A stretch of DNA of 64,000 bases from Clostridia bacterium UC5.1-1C12 (GTDB taxonomy: Bacteria > Bacillota_I > Bacilli_A > Erysipelotrichales > Erysipelotrichaceae), in contig BBZX01000001.1 in the NCBI GenBank assembly GCA_001305055.1, forward strand, positions 1 through 64,000, read 5' to 3'. A program made the position numbers and the translations under genes. The notes beneath the pieces were generated by a model, which saw only the letters and a program-made list of their open reading frames with translations, made no database searches and was not told the DNA's origin. Positions 1-10,999 of the stretch are shown piece after piece (position 1 is the stretch's first letter; each line of letters begins with the position of its first letter).

Positions 1-38
1 ATGTTTGATTTCATGTATAATAATACGAGGTGATGACA

Positions 39-1192
39 ATGGGTAAGAAAGTATTGCTGGGTTTATCCGGCGGTGTGGATTCGGCAGTAGCGGCTGTCAT
101 TCTAAAAGAACAGGGTTATGATGTTACTTGTGCATTTATGCGTAACTGGGATGCACTGGCAAACAATGATATATTAGGAAATCGGACGATTCAGGACGAT
201 GTCTGTCCTCAGGAAGCGGATTATATGGATGCGAAACGGGTGGCAGACCGATTGGGTCTTGAACTTTTACGCGTGGATTTTGTGAAAGAATACTGGGATA
301 ATGTCTTTACTCAATTCTTAGATGAATATAAAAAAGGCAGAACACCAAATCCAGATATTCTTTGTAATAAATATGTAAAATTTGATGCTTTCTTCAAATT
401 TGCGATGGATCAAGGTTTTGATTTAGTGGCAACCGGCCATTATGCAAGAGTCAGCAATGAAGGTGAAACTAAATTATTGCGGGGAAGTGATGAGAATAAA
501 GACCAGACTTATTTCTTATGTCAGGTACCGGTTCATGCGCTTGCGAAAACTTTGTTTCCAATTGGTGATTTAGCAAAGCCAGAGGTGCGGCGGATTGCCG
601 ATGAGTGGGAGCTGGCGGTTGCGAAAAAGAAAGATTCAACCGGTATCTGTTTTATTGGTGAACGTAATTTTAAACAATTCCTGCAGAACTATCTGCCGGC
701 AAAACCGGGAATTATTGTTGATATAAACAGCTTAGTGAAAGTTGGCAGCCATGAGGGTGTGCTGTACTATACGATCGGTCAGCGCCGGGGCATGGGAATC
801 GGTGGTGACCACGGCCCTTATTTTGTCGTTGGCAAGGATGTTGAGAAGAACATTCTTTACGTTGCCAATGGCGATGAGAATGAATGGCTGTTAAGTGACA
901 GCTGTCTGGTGAGCGGCGTCAATTGGTTTGCCAAGAATAAGCCGCAGGGTGAGCTTCAATGCAGTGCAAAATTCCGTTATCGTCAAAAGATAATGAGGTA
1001 ACGATTCGTTTTATTGATGAAACCACGGTATTTGTGAAATGTGACCCTGCTGTTAAGGCGGTTACATGCGGCCAGGAAGCGGTTTTCTATGAGGGCGAGT
1101 GCTGCCTTGGCGGCGGTGTGATCGATGAAGTGTTCTATCACGGCGAGGCTTTGGCATCCCGTTTGGAAAAGAGACTTGCCAATGGCCGTTAA
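39..1192 (+). CDS. mnmA: tRNA 2-thiouridylase MnmA
   Basis: Transfers sulfur to U34 of Lys, Glu and Gln tRNAs in the cytoplasm. The N-terminus has the ATP-pyrophosphatase P-loop GLSGGVDSAVAA. The family cysteines follow in DVCPQEADYMDAKRVA and in the DSTGICFIGERNF segment, then the C-terminal beta-barrel. ATG at 39 is chosen because GAGGTG lies just upstream; an in-frame GTG at 30 overlaps that site. The frame breaks near 988, where a run of four A replaces five; restoring one A joins the two parts into a normal-length protein of about 384 residues. It lies directly upstream of a CPBP protease gene. Confidence 0.95.
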
Positions 1193-1900
1193 ACTGACAG
1201 GCAGAAAGATGGACAAAGCGCCTTTATCGCCGCTTCGCTGTCTGCTGTTAATTCTTAATTACTATGTAGGCTTTGCTTACTTCTATCCGCGCTGGGCTGC
1301 CCGTATTACATTATGGCTTAATCCTTGGGCAATTCAGACATCAAGCGCGGTTTTATTTGCTTTTTATATTTGGATGATCCTATTTTCAATCATAGTAGCT
1401 TTTCCGCTGTTTAAAGAAAGCTGGAAGAAGTTGCCGCCGCTCAGTAAAGTGCTGAAAAATGTTTTCTTTTTATGTATCATTGTATATTTAGCAAATATCG
1501 GCTTCTCCTTGATTGCCTCACTGTTGTCAGGGACTGCCAGCAGTGTGAATCAAGAGGGATTGGATCAGTCAATGAAGGCCATCCCGCTGCTGACGGCTTT
1601 TATCACTGTCGTCTATGCACCGATTGTGGAGGAAACCTTGTTTCGCGGTGTTTTTTTCGCTGCTTCCGCGGAAAGCTGAACTTTATCTGTTCCATGTTGA
1701 TCAGCGGCTTGATGTTTGGCTCAATTCATATTTATTCATCTTTACTGGCGGGTAATTTTACCGATGCCTGGTACTTGCTGACATATGCCGGTATCGGCTT
1801 CATATTGTGTATTGCCTATGAGCAGAATGATTCAATCTATCCGAGTATCATGCTTCATTTTATGGTTAACCTGCTGGGCACCTTAGCCATGTTTTTATAA
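1182..1900 (+). CDS. CPBP family intramembrane metalloprotease
   Basis: Predicted polytopic membrane protein of the CPBP (Abi/CAAX protease) family. Several hydrophobic segments are seen. The family signature EETLFRGVFF is near the middle, followed by FGSIHIYSS and MLHFMVNLLG, which supply the conserved Glu-Glu, Arg and His residues. The frame breaks at the T-run at 1651-1657 (seven T where eight are needed), directly after the EETLFRG motif. The start at 1182 overlaps the end of mnmA; ATG 1209 is an alternative. The substrate is unknown. The gene sits between mnmA and recD2, so it is probably co-transcribed with them. Confidence 0.8.
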
Positions 1901-1911
1901 GGAGGGCGAAG

Positions 1912-4097
1912 ATGGAAGAACTTATTGAGATTGTCGGTAAATTTGTTTCGATCCGCTATCGCAGCGATTATAACGGTTTTACGGTAGCTCGTTTTCGTCT
2001 GCACGAATTAAATGAGAAAGACTGTATTGTGACCGGCTGCTTTGCTGCTTTGCAGATGGATGTGCTTGTTTCATTAAAGGGCAGTTATATCGAACATGAA
2101 AAATATGGCGTACAATTTGCTGCGCAAAGCATGGAGAAGGTCATACCTAAGGATGAGGACTCTTTGGTGCGTTATTTTTCTAGTGCACTGTTTCCCGGTA
2201 TTGGCCGCAAGACAGCTGAAATGATTGTCGCTGAATTGGGCAATGATGCAATTCAGAGAATCAAGGCAGATCCCGATGTCCTGATCCCTTTATTTAAAAA
2301 GAAAAACGATAAGCGTATTCAATCGATTATTAGTGGTATCGACGAGAATGATGAGGTTGATGACAGCATTGTATTTTTCAACAAGCTTGGTTTAGGTGTC
2401 CGTAATATCATGAAGCTGGAAGTGGTTTATGGCGCAGATGCTGCAACTATTATCAAAAATAATCCCTATCAGATGATTGAAGACATTGACGGCATCGGTT
2501 TTAAAACCGCTGATAAAATTGCTTACAGTCTGGGCTTCGAACAGAATCATCCTATCGGTTAAAGGCACTGCTGCTGTCTGTATTGCTGGATGCCTGCATG
2601 AGCAGCGGCAACAGTTTCTTGACTATGATGAATTTATGACTGCTTTTTCCAAGCGTCTGCGAAAAGAAGGATTGATGCTGACTGCAGAAGAAATTGATGA
2701 ATATGTAGAACAGCTGAAAATGGACCGTATGATCATCATTGAAGAAAACCGCATCTATCACAGTACACAATATGATGCTGAGAAGGGGATTGCATCTTTT
2801 TTATCAGGCTTTCCTTATATGAATGAGGTTGAAGCGATTACTGATGATCTTGAAGAGCGTCTGAAAGAAGTTGAAGCTGATTTTGCGATTACTTATGAAG
2901 ATAAACAGAAAGCGGCTATACGTGATTTTTTTAATGAATCCTTTCCATATTGACCGGCGGTCCAGGTACTGGAAACGACGATTGTTAGAGGCATTATTGC
3001 CTTGTACCGCAATTATTACCCCTATAATAATATTGCTTTGTGCGCACCGACCGGCCGAGCAGCTAAACGGCTTAGTGAATGCAGTGATGTACAGGCTACG
3101 ACGATTCATCGTTTATTGAAATGGGATCTTGAAAGCAATACGTTTTTAGTTAATGCAGAGGAACCAATCACCGCGGATCTATTAATTATTGATGAGTTTT
3201 CTATGGTTGATCAATGGTTATTCTATAATTTATTGCTGGCCAGCAAACAGGTAAAGAAAATCCTTGTGATCGGGGATGAAGACCAGCTGCCTTCAGTGGG
3301 TCCCGGCTGTGTGCTGAAGGATCTGATTGCCAGTCAGAGCTTCAAGGTATGCCGGCTGGAAAAAATCTTCAGGCAGAGTCAGGGCAGCGATGTTGTTGAA
3401 CTGGCACACGAAATCTGCCGCGGCTGCTGTACCATATTGGACAGCGGTCATGACGTCGCATTTTTTGAATGCCGGAATTATCAGGTAAAGGATCAGATTT
3501 TAAAGATTGTCAACAATGCCTTTGAGAAGGGTTATGCCGATACTGATATTCAAGTGCTGGCACCGATGTATAGCGGCGTATCCGGGATTGACGGTTTAAA
3601 TCTTGCCTTACAGAAATTATGCAACCCGCCGGCGCTCTATAAGAAGGAAATCCGTTTAGGTTTTCGAACCTTTCGGGAAGGTGATAAGGTCTTACAGCTG
3701 AAGAATCAGCGGATGATGATGTCTACAATGGGGATATCGGCAGGATTGCGGAAATTGTGCCTGCAGAAGAGGATTTTAATCATCAAAATCGTATCTTTGT
3801 TGATTTTGAGGGCATTATTGTCGAATATACACCGGAGAACTTTAGTGTGCTGACACATGCTTATTGTGTCTCAATTCATAAATCTCAGGGCAGTGAATAT
3901 CCAATTGTGATTATGCCGATATTAAATGAACACCATATCATGCTGCAGCGCCGTTTAATCTACACCGGTGTTACCAGAGCCAAAAAAGTCTGGTTTTGCT
4001 GGGTGAACGGGAGGCTTTTGAAAAAGCGATCCTTCAGCAGGAAAGAAAAATCAGAAATACGACTTTGGAATTAAGAATCCGTGAATATTTTGGATAA
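1912..4097 (+). CDS. recD2: RecD2-type ATP-dependent DNA helicase
   Basis: 5'-3' SF1B helicase of the RecD2/TraA type, acting in DNA repair and recombination without RecBC. The N-terminal part has the helix-hairpin-helix region (FPGIGRKTAEMI; DIDGIGFKTADKIA). The Walker A motif (GGPGTGKT when the frame is restored) is near 2960-2975, then CAPTGRAAKR, LLIIDEFSMVD, GDEDQLPSVGPG, and the C-terminal HKSQGSEYP and YTGVTRAK motifs. The strong site AAGGAGGGCG precedes ATG 1912. The frame breaks about seven times (near 2553, 2622, 2945, 2964, 3711 and 3985, possibly one more). Each is a shortfall of one or two bases in a T, A or C run. The repaired product is about 730 residues, normal for RecD2. Confidence 0.9.
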
Positions 4098-4143
4098 ATT
4101 TATTGTACTCAATCATACTAAAAAGTGATAAGGAGTGATTACT

Positions 4144-4302
4144 ATGAATAAAAGTCTTATGACACTGCTTTGCGGTATCGGTATCGGTGTTTTGGTTGGT
4201 TATTGCAAGGAAAGCGAAATTGATGAGCTTTGCTATAAAGGCCGCCGCGCTAAAAAACAGATGATGAGAAATCTTCATTCAGTTCAAGAGTATCTTGACT
4301 AA
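4144..4302 (+). CDS. Small hypothetical membrane protein, 52 aa
   Basis: A short open frame with a good ribosome site (AAGGAGTGATTACT) before ATG 4144. The first 25 residues form one hydrophobic segment (LMTLLCGIGIGVLVGYC) followed by a charged tail rich in Lys and Arg. It ends exactly at an intrinsic terminator, which supports a real gene. I do not recognise a family; the layout (one helix plus charged tail) resembles small YtxH-like proteins, but that is only a guess. Confidence 0.55.
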   Translation: MNKSLMTLLCGIGIGVLVGYCKESEIDELCYKGRRAKKQMMRNLHSVQEYLD

Positions 4303-4323
4303 ACCCCATTCGTTGGGGTTTTT
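4301..4323 (+). terminator. Intrinsic terminator after recD2 and the small ORF
   Basis: An 8-bp stem (AAACCCCA with TGGGGTTT), 5-base loop and T-run. It overlaps the stop of the small ORF and ends three bases before the next start codon. Confidence 0.85.
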
Positions 4324-4325
4324 CT

Positions 4326-5379
4326 ATGAAAGAAAAAGTAAATCAGCTGCGCGTTCTTTTAATGCGCTGGCTGCCAGCTTGTCTTAGCGTATACATCCTG
4401 GTGCTGATCTTAAAAGCAGTAGGTCTGTATGATCCGCTGATTACCTTATTGCTGGCACTGAAACCTTTGTTGTATGGCTTAATTTTAGCTTTATCATTGC
4501 AGCCGATCATTATGAGCTTAAGCAAGTATTTCACAAACCGCACCTCAGTGTTTATTGTCTACGGTGGCTGTATGATTGGTTTTCTTGGCTTCTTGCTGTT
4601 GCTGCTGCCGGTTTTAATTAATGAGTTATCAACGATTTCATCAACATTAGAAAGCTGGCTGAGCGAATTATCGACTTGGCTGAATGCTAATCAGCTTGAT
4701 TTTGTTTTCAATGATGATTTCAAACGCTCACTCATCAACAATTCAACAGATATTGGCATGAAATTTGTGATGAATGGGGTGTCCGGCTTCACTATTTTTA
4801 CTCTCAGCTATATGATTGCTTTTTTATCAGTATTGATTTTGAGGCCGGGGTGAATATGGTTAAAAATATGTTGTTGATCATCAGCGATGGTTTAACTTTT
4901 ATAAGACGGGAAGCAGCGTGGTTGTACAGTACATTATCGGAACTTGTATCGATCTGCTGTTTATCTTTGTCAGTGTTTTTCTGATTCTCGTTTTGTTTAA
5001 ATTTCCTAACAGTCTCTTATATGCCGGCTTGTTGGCTTTATTAAATTTATTCCCTTATATTGGCGCAACCATCGGCATTTTATTGATTGCATTAGCCGGT
5101 TATCTGCATTTTACGCAGTTTCCGATTTTATGTATTGCCGTGGTGTGGGTGCTTCAGCAAATAGAGGCCAATTTCATTCAGCCGCTGATCTTTCATAAAG
5201 CGATGGATGTGCATCCCTTATATCTGTTTCTAGGCTTGCTGCTGGGGGAAGCGATGTTAGGGGTTATCGGTTTAATTCTCTCACCCATTTTAGCCAGTTT
5301 TATACAAATATCAGTACGCAGTTATATGCATGCGGCGTCTCATCAGAATGTCGGCGGCTGGGAAGATATTTTCTGGTGA
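4326..5379 (+). CDS. yrrI: AI-2E family permease (YrrI-like)
   Basis: Polytopic membrane protein of the AI-2E/PerM family, about 350 residues. The N-terminal half has three hydrophobic helices and the amphipathic region SWLSELSTWLNANQLDF. The C-terminal half has the typical end LYLFLGLLLGEAMLGVIGLILSPILA. The frame breaks twice, near 4811 (T-run six instead of seven) and near 4894 (T-run three instead of four), after which FYKTGSSVVVQYIIG follows in frame. The position between recD2 and alaS matches yrrI in Bacillus. The substrate is not predicted. Confidence 0.85.
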
Positions 5380-5384
5380 GATGC

Positions 5385-5413
5385 TTGAAGAATAAAAATT
5401 CATATGCTATAAT
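5385..5413 (+). promoter_or_regulatory. Sigma-A promoter of alaS
   Basis: TTGAAG at 5385-5390 and TATAAT at 5408-5413 with 17-bp spacing. It reads into the T-box leader. Confidence 0.75.
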
Positions 5414-5419
5414 TACAAA

Positions 5420-5627
5420 GGCAAAATGATGAAAATGAGGAGTAAAATTAACACTTCTGAAGAGAGCGGGCGGTTGGTGTGAGCCTGTGTGGTGAAGGTT
5501 TGAAGGCTGCGTTGGAGTTTTGCGCGTTCCCTTACGCTAATTAAGGATAACTAAGTGCACAGCCTTGCTGTGAATCAGGATGGTACCGCGTAATTATTAC
5601 GTTCCTGGACGACAGGAGCGTTTTTTT
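5420..5627 (+). promoter_or_regulatory. T-box riboswitch leader (Ala)
   Basis: Leader RNA that senses uncharged tRNA-Ala. The T-box core TGGTACCGCG is at 5581-5590. It is preceded by a perfect stem CACAGC-CTT-GCTGTG and by a longer 5' region consistent with stem I. It is followed by a terminator stem (CGTTCCTG with CAGGAGCG) and a run of seven T. The specifier could be a GCN codon in the GGCTGCGTT stretch near 5505, but I cannot fold it to be sure. The alaS ATG follows 28 bases after the T-run. Confidence 0.92.
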
Positions 5628-5654
5628 ATGCTTCAATTAAAAGGAGGAAATTTT

Positions 5655-8276
5655 ATGAAAAATTTAACCGGCAGTGAAATTAGAAAAATGTTTTTAGATT
5701 ACTTTAAAAGTAACGGTCATATGATTGAACCGGGAGCGTCTTTAGTGCCGCATAATGATCCTACATTGTTATGGATCAATTCAGGGGTTGCCGCTTTAAA
5801 GAAATATTTTGACGGCACGATCAAACCAGCTAACAATCGGATTACCAATGCGCAGAAATCAATACGTACCAATGATATCGAAAATGTCGGCAGAACGGCT
5901 CGTCATCATACGTTTTTTGAGATGCTCGGCAATTTCTCTATTGGTGATTATTTTAAGCGTGAGGCGATTAATTATGCTTGGACTTTTTTAACAAGTCCTG
6001 AATATATCGGTTTTGAAAAGGAAAGAATGTATGTAACGGTGCATCCTGACGATACAGAAGCTTATGATATCTGGGTGAATGAAATGGGTGTTGATCCTTC
6101 ACATATATGTAAGACGGAACACAATTTCTGGCAGATTGGTGAAGGACCATGCGGTCCGAATACGGAAATGTTTTATGACCGCGGTGAAGCCTATGATCCG
6201 GAGCACATCGGTGAACGGCTGTTCTTTGAAGATTTGGACAATGACCGCTATATTGAAATCTGGAATGTGGTTTTCTCACAGTATGATGGCAAAGAGGGAG
6301 TAGACCGCAAGGACTATAAGGAATTGCCGCAAAAGAATATTGATACCGGAATGGGGCTTGAACGATTGGCCTGCATCTTACAAGATGGTGAAACTAACTT
6401 TGATACTGATCTTTCCTGCCGCTGATTCATGCGACAGAAAATTTACATCGATTCCTTATACTGAGAATAAGATGGCATACCGTGTTATCGCCGACCATAT
6501 CCGTACAGTGACTTTTGCTTTGGCAGATGGGGCGCTGTTTGCGAATGAAGGCCGCGGTTATGTGCTGCGCCGAGTGCTGCGCCGGGCTGTAAGATTTGGC
6601 AGAAAGCTGAAGATTGAAGGTGCCTTCATGTATCAGCTGGTACCGGTCGTTTATGAAATCATGAAAGATTACTATCCTTATATCGGTGAAAAAATCGAAT
6701 ATATTCAAAAGCTTGTGAAGGCTGAAGAAGAACGTTTCCATGCTACGTTAGCTGATGGCGAGCGTCTGATGAATGAAGTAATTGCATCTACAAAAGATAA
6801 GGTAATCAGCGGTGAAACAGCGTTTAAGCTTTATGATACTTATGGTTTCCCATTTGAATTAACCGTTGAGATGGCTCAGGAGTCAGGTTTTGAAGTAGAT
6901 AAAGAAGGCTTTGATAAGGAAATGGAGAAACAGCGTGAAAGAGCTAGAAACAGCCGTGAAGCGCTGGAATCAATGAATTCACAATCAGCAGATCTAATGA
7001 ATTTTACAGAGGCCAGCAAATTCATCGGTTATGAAGAAACAATTTGTCATGCGAAGGTGATAGCTTGCTTTGCGGACGGTCACAAAGTGGATGTGATTGA
7101 TGAAGAAGGCGATGTCATCTTATCGGAAACTTGCTTCTATGCGGAAAGCGGCGGACAGGTAGCAGACAGCGGTGTGCTGCTGAATGGCGCGATGAAGGCA
7201 AAGGTTACCGATGTGAAGAAGGCTCCGCATAAGCAGCATCTGCATCATGTTAAGCTTGTGAATGGTACGATTAAATGCGGTGATGATGTTACCGGTCAGA
7301 TCGATACGGAAAAGCGTTTGATTATTACAAGCAATCACTCTGCCTGTCACTTACTGCAAAGCGCTCTAAAGGCTGTTGTAGGCAGTCATATCGCCCAAGC
7401 CGGATCATTTGTCAGCGATGAATATCTGCGTTTTGATTTCACACACTTTGAAAAGGTGAGTGAGGAACAGCTCCAGCAGATTGAAGATTTAGTCAATCAA
7501 TATATCGCTCAGAAAAATCCGGTGATGATTCAGAATATGAATATTGATGAAGCCCGCAAGACAGGTGCGACCGCCTTGTTTGATGAAAAGTACGGCGATG
7601 TTGTCCGCGTTGTCAGCATGGGTGATGTCTCTAAAGAATTCTGCGGCGGCTGTCATGTTCACAACACACAGGAAATCGGTGTCTTTAAGATTGAATCTGA
7701 AGAGAGCATCGGTTCAGGTGTGCGCCGTATCGTAGCCAAGAGCGGTTATGCAGCTTATCGTGATTTTGTCGTACTGGAAAATCAATTGAGAGAGATTGCC
7801 GGCATGCTGAAGCTGAACGGTTTAAGCAATGTTGTAGCGAAGAGCACGCAGATGCTTGATGAATTAAATGCGGTGAAAAAGAAAATGCGGCTCTCAATGC
7901 TTCTATGCTTGTCCTTAAGGCTGATGAGCTTGCTAAAAATGCGGTTGATGTAAATGGTACAGCGATGTTAGTTGAACGCATTGATAATGTTGAAGGCAAT
8001 ACGTTAAAGGATATGGTTATGACTTTGCGTGATAAGATCAACGGTGTTGTTTTTATCTGCGGCAGTCATAATGGTAAGGTTGTCTTTGTCAGCGGTGCGA
8101 GTCAAAATGCGGTTAAGGCTGGCTATCACTGCGGTAATCTGGTTAAGCAGGCTGCGCTGATCTGCGATGGTAAGGGCGGCGGCCGGCCGGATCTTGCTCA
8201 GGCGGGCGGCAAATCTGATGAGAAGCTTGATGAAGCACTAAAAGATGTTAAAAATAAACTAGGTTTAGGACTTTAA
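5655..8276 (+). CDS. alaS: Alanyl-tRNA synthetase
   Basis: Class II synthetase charging tRNA-Ala. The N-terminus has [13 protein letters not shown] and [16 protein letters not shown] (motif 2 region). The tRNA-recognition part has [14 protein letters not shown]. The editing domain has HSACHLLQ and the zinc-type CGGCHV, and the C-terminal DHHA1 part ends with [17 protein letters not shown] 5655 follows AAAGGAGG. Breaks occur near 6412 (T-run), 6437 (A-run) and 7880 (A-run five instead of six). The repaired length of about 874 residues is normal. Regulated by the upstream T-box. Confidence 0.97.
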
Positions 8277-8321
8277 TTTTAATATAAATTAAGGTAAAAT
8301 AAATGAAAAGGAGGTACTCCT

Positions 8322-8585
8322 ATGAAAAAAGATGTTACTGAAACGATGGCTTTTAAATCCGATGATTTAAGACGTGACAACATTCGTCATATTTTAAGAA
8401 TCGTCGATGAGGCATTAAAAGAAAGAGGTTATAATTCTGTCAATCAATTAGCCGGTTATTTGATTTCTAATGATCCGGCATATATTTCCAGTCATAACAA
8501 TGCCCGCTCAATCATCCAGAGCGTTGAGCGTTACGAGATCATCGAAGAGATGGTGCGTACATATCTGGAAGATATTAAGCAATGA
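8322..8585 (+). CDS. yrzL: IreB/YrzL family regulatory phosphoprotein (UPF0297)
   Basis: An 87-residue protein matching the IreB/YrzL (DUF965) family: N-terminal Thr-containing segment TETMAFK, then an all-helical domain with IVDEALKERGYNSVNQLAGYLISNDPAYISSH. In Enterococcus, IreB is phosphorylated by the Ser/Thr kinase IreK, presumably on the N-terminal Thr. AAAAGGAGG precedes the ATG. The order alaS-yrzL-ruvX-yrzB is conserved in Bacillota. Its stop overlaps the ruvX start. Confidence 0.92.
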   Translation: MKKDVTETMAFKSDDLRRDNIRHILRIVDEALKERGYNSVNQLAGYLISNDPAYISSHNNARSIIQSVERYEIIEEMVRTYLEDIKQ

Positions 8586-8998
8586 AGCGGATCTTAGGAC
8601 TGGATCTTGGCAGCCGCACCTGCGGAGTAAGTGTCAGTGATGGTATGGGGATGATAGCCCGGCCGGTAGAAACACTGCGTTTTCAGGATGATGATTATGA
8701 TCAGTGCCTGGCATTGCTTCAGAAGTATATCGATGAATTTCAGATTGAAACGGTGGTTCTCGGACTGCCGAAGCATATGAACGGCGATATAGGTATCCGC
8801 GGTGAGGTTTCAATTGCTTTTAAGGAAAAGCTTGAAGCTCAGGGCTTAAAAGTCATATTATGGGATGAGCGGCTGACCACCGTTGCGGCAGAACGCATTT
8901 TGATTGCGGCTGATGTTTCGCGTAAAAAACGTAAGCAGGTCATTGATCAAATGGCATCGGTGCAGATCCTGCAAGGTTATCTTGATAGTAAAAGTTAA
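8582..8998 (+). CDS. ruvX: Putative Holliday junction resolvase RuvX (YqgF)
   Basis: RNase H-fold protein of the YqgF/RuvX family, proposed to act on Holliday junctions or in 16S rRNA 5' processing. It begins GLDLGSRTCGVSVSD with the first catalytic Asp. VVLGLPKHMNGDIG and the family motif LWDERLTTVAAER follow, and a final Asp is in KQVIDQMASVQILQ. 138 residues, intact. Overlaps yrzL by 4 bp. Confidence 0.95.
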   Translation: MKRILGLDLGSRTCGVSVSDGMGMIARPVETLRFQDDDYDQCLALLQKYIDEFQIETVVLGLPKHMNGDIGIRGEVSIAFKEKLEAQGLKVILWDERLTTVAAERILIAADVSRKKRKQVIDQMASVQILQGYLDSKS

Positions 8999-9034
8999 GG
9001 CTGATTGCCCTTTCTTATTAATGGAGGAAAAAGT

Positions 9035-9286
9035 ATGTTGGAATCAAACAGTTTATTTATTACTGATGAAAATGGCAAAGAAGTAGAAATGGAGATTCTT
9101 TTCACCTTTGATGATGAAGGCCGCGGAAAGAAGTATGTTGTGTTCTGTGACCCTAAAGATGAAGGCGGTGAAGTCTTTGCTTCCTGCTATGATGATGAGG
9201 GCAATCTGCTGCCGATTGAAACGGATGAGGAATGGGCAATGGTAGAAGAAGTGCTTGGCGCTTTTGGCGAAGATGAAGAAGCTTAA
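9035..9286 (+). CDS. yrzB: DUF1292 family protein YrzB
   Basis: A short, very acidic protein of the DUF1292/YrzB family: NSLFITDENGKEVEMEIL, YVVFCDPKDEGGEVFA, ending in a Glu/Asp-rich tail. ATG 9035 is preferred over upstream in-frame codons because ATGGAGGAAA lies 5-14 bp before it. The function is unknown. The 3' end overlaps the mltG start by 14 bp, suggesting coupled translation. Confidence 0.9.
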   Translation: MLESNSLFITDENGKEVEMEILFTFDDEGRGKKYVVFCDPKDEGGEVFASCYDDEGNLLPIETDEEWAMVEEVLGAFGEDEEA

Positions 9287-10331
9287 TAAAAAGGGTCTTG
9301 TTCTTGCCTTCATCCTTTTACTGGCAATACTTGTCGGTTTGGGCGGTTTTATGTATTATCGCTCAGGCCTTGAACCGGTAAGTCATGTGGAGAATCCAAT
9401 TGAATTTGAGATCAGTGAAGGTGAAAACGCGGATCAGATCCTTAAAAATTTAAAGGATAACTATATCATCAAAAATGAACTTGTTACGAAGCTGGTGATG
9501 AAGCAGAAGGACCTGAGTGATTTTAAGGCGGGTACTTATACGCTTGATAAATCATGGACACCTGAGGAAATACTGACGGTCTTAAATGATCCGAATGCCG
9601 CAATGAGCAATCAGGTATCAATCACGATTCCCGAAGGCTATTGGGCTAAGGATATCGCTGCTGCGGTCGCTGAGAACACGAATGTAAGCGCCGAGGAGCT
9701 GATGTCGCTTTGGAATGATGAAGCTTTTTTGGATGAGATGATCGCAAAGTATGAATTTTTAGATGAAAGCATAATAAATCCAGAGCTGACAGTAGCGCTG
9801 GAAGGATACCTTTATCCGGAAACTTATTTCTTTTATCGTGAGACTAATGCCCGTGATGTGACGATGCGTTTCCTTGATGAGTTCGACCGCAATTATCAGA
9901 TGTTTAAGGGTCAGCTGGAAGGCAGTGAAATGAGCTTCCATGATTTGATAACCTTGGCATCAGTCGTTCAGTTTGAATCCGGTCATCCTGATGATATGAA
10001 ACTGATTGCCGGTATCTTTGAAAACCGTCTGCGTGACGGCTATCGTCTGCAGTCCAGTGTGACGGTTTGTTATGCTCTTTATGAGTATGACAGCTGGTTG
10101 GACTGTGAACAGAATTATGAGGTAGAAAGTCCATATAATACCTATATGATTGATGGCCTGCCGACTGGACCGGTATGTAATCCAGGAATTGATGCCATTG
10201 AAGCGGTATTGAATCCTACGCCTTCCGATTACATGTATTTCATCGCCGATGTTTATGGTGATAAAACGGTTTATTATGCGACTACCTATGAAGAGCATCT
10301 AGCGAATATTGAACAGTATCTCAATTATTAA
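9273..10331 (+). CDS. mltG: Endolytic transglycosylase MltG (YceG-like)
   Basis: Inner-membrane lytic transglycosylase that trims nascent peptidoglycan. A single N-terminal helix (LVLAFILLLAILVGLGGFM) is followed by the extracellular LysM-like and YceG domains. The catalytic region LASVVQFESGHPDDMKLIAGIF has the active-site Glu (consensus SIVExE; here SVVQFES, with Q in the first acidic position). SPYNTYMIDGLPTGPVCNPG and AEVLNPTPSDYMYFIAD-like segments match the family's C-terminus. ATG 9273 is chosen because it begins the short basic stretch MKKLNKKG. Intact, 352 residues. Confidence 0.93.
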   Translation: MKKLNKKGLVLAFILLLAILVGLGGFMYYRSGLEPVSHVENPIEFEISEGENADQILKNLKDNYIIKNELVTKLVMKQKDLSDFKAGTYTLDKSWTPEEILTVLNDPNAAMSNQVSITIPEGYWAKDIAAAVAENTNVSAEELMSLWNDEAFLDEMIAKYEFLDESIINPELTVALEGYLYPETYFFYRETNARDVTMRFLDEFDRNYQMFKGQLEGSEMSFHDLITLASVVQFESGHPDDMKLIAGIFENRLRDGYRLQSSVTVCYALYEYDSWLDCEQNYEVESPYNTYMIDGLPTGPVCNPGIDAIEAVLNPTPSDYMYFIADVYGDKTVYYATTYEEHLANIEQYLNY

Positions 10332-10343
10332 GAGGTGACAGCA

Positions 10344-10976
10344 GTGAAAAAATCAGTAATTATCGGTATTGCCGGCGGCAGTGCTTCTGGGAAGTCATCA
10401 ATTTCCCGACGCTTAAAGGAAAGATATGAAAATACCAATTCAGTAGTTATTATCCGTCAGGATGATTACTATAAGGATCAGAAAAATAAGACGATGGAGG
10501 AACGTGTAAAAACGAATTATGATCATCCATTTGCTTTTGATAACGATTTATTTGTAGCCCAGCTGAAACAGTTGATGGCGGGTGCCGCTATCGAAAAACC
10601 GGTTTATGATTTTGTTGTTCATACCCGCAGTGAGGAGACCGAGCATATTGAACCAAGCGATGTGATTGTGATTGAGGGCTTGTTTATTCTCGAGGATGAA
10701 CAGCTGCGCGATCTTTGTGATATCCGGATCTTTGTGGATACGGATGACGATATTCGCTTTATCCGGCGTTTGATCCGTGATGTGAAAAAACGCGGCAGAA
10801 CGATTGATTCAGTGATTGAACAGTATACGACAACCGTAAAAGTAATGCATAATACTTTTATTGAACCGAGCCGAAAATATGCGGATATCATTATTCCTGA
10901 AGGCGGTCACAATCAGGTGGCAATTGATCTGCTGACGACAAAAATCAGTAGTATAATACAGGAAAATATGCTATAA
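10344..10976 (+). CDS. udk: Uridine/cytidine kinase
   Basis: Phosphorylates uridine and cytidine for pyrimidine salvage. Walker A is GGSASGKSS near residue 10. RQDDYYKDQ, NYDHPFAFDNDL, KPVYDFVVHTR and VIEGLFIL follow in family order, with the LID Arg cluster IRFIRRLIRDVKKRG. GTG 10344 is chosen over GTG 10335 because AGAGGTG lies just upstream of it. Intact, about 210 residues. Between mltG and greA as in Bacillus. Confidence 0.94.
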   Translation: MKKSVIIGIAGGSASGKSSISRRLKERYENTNSVVIIRQDDYYKDQKNKTMEERVKTNYDHPFAFDNDLFVAQLKQLMAGAAIEKPVYDFVVHTRSEETEHIEPSDVIVIEGLFILEDEQLRDLCDIRIFVDTDDDIRFIRRLIRDVKKRGRTIDSVIEQYTTTVKVMHNTFIEPSRKYADIIIPEGGHNQVAIDLLTTKISSIIQENML

Positions 10977-10999
10977 TAGCCGAGTTAAGGAGTGATAAA

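Noticed and set aside
1912..4097. recD2 as a pseudogene or as several separate small genes
   Set aside because: Every helicase motif is present in order, and each break is explained by one or two bases missing from a short run, as in essential genes nearby.
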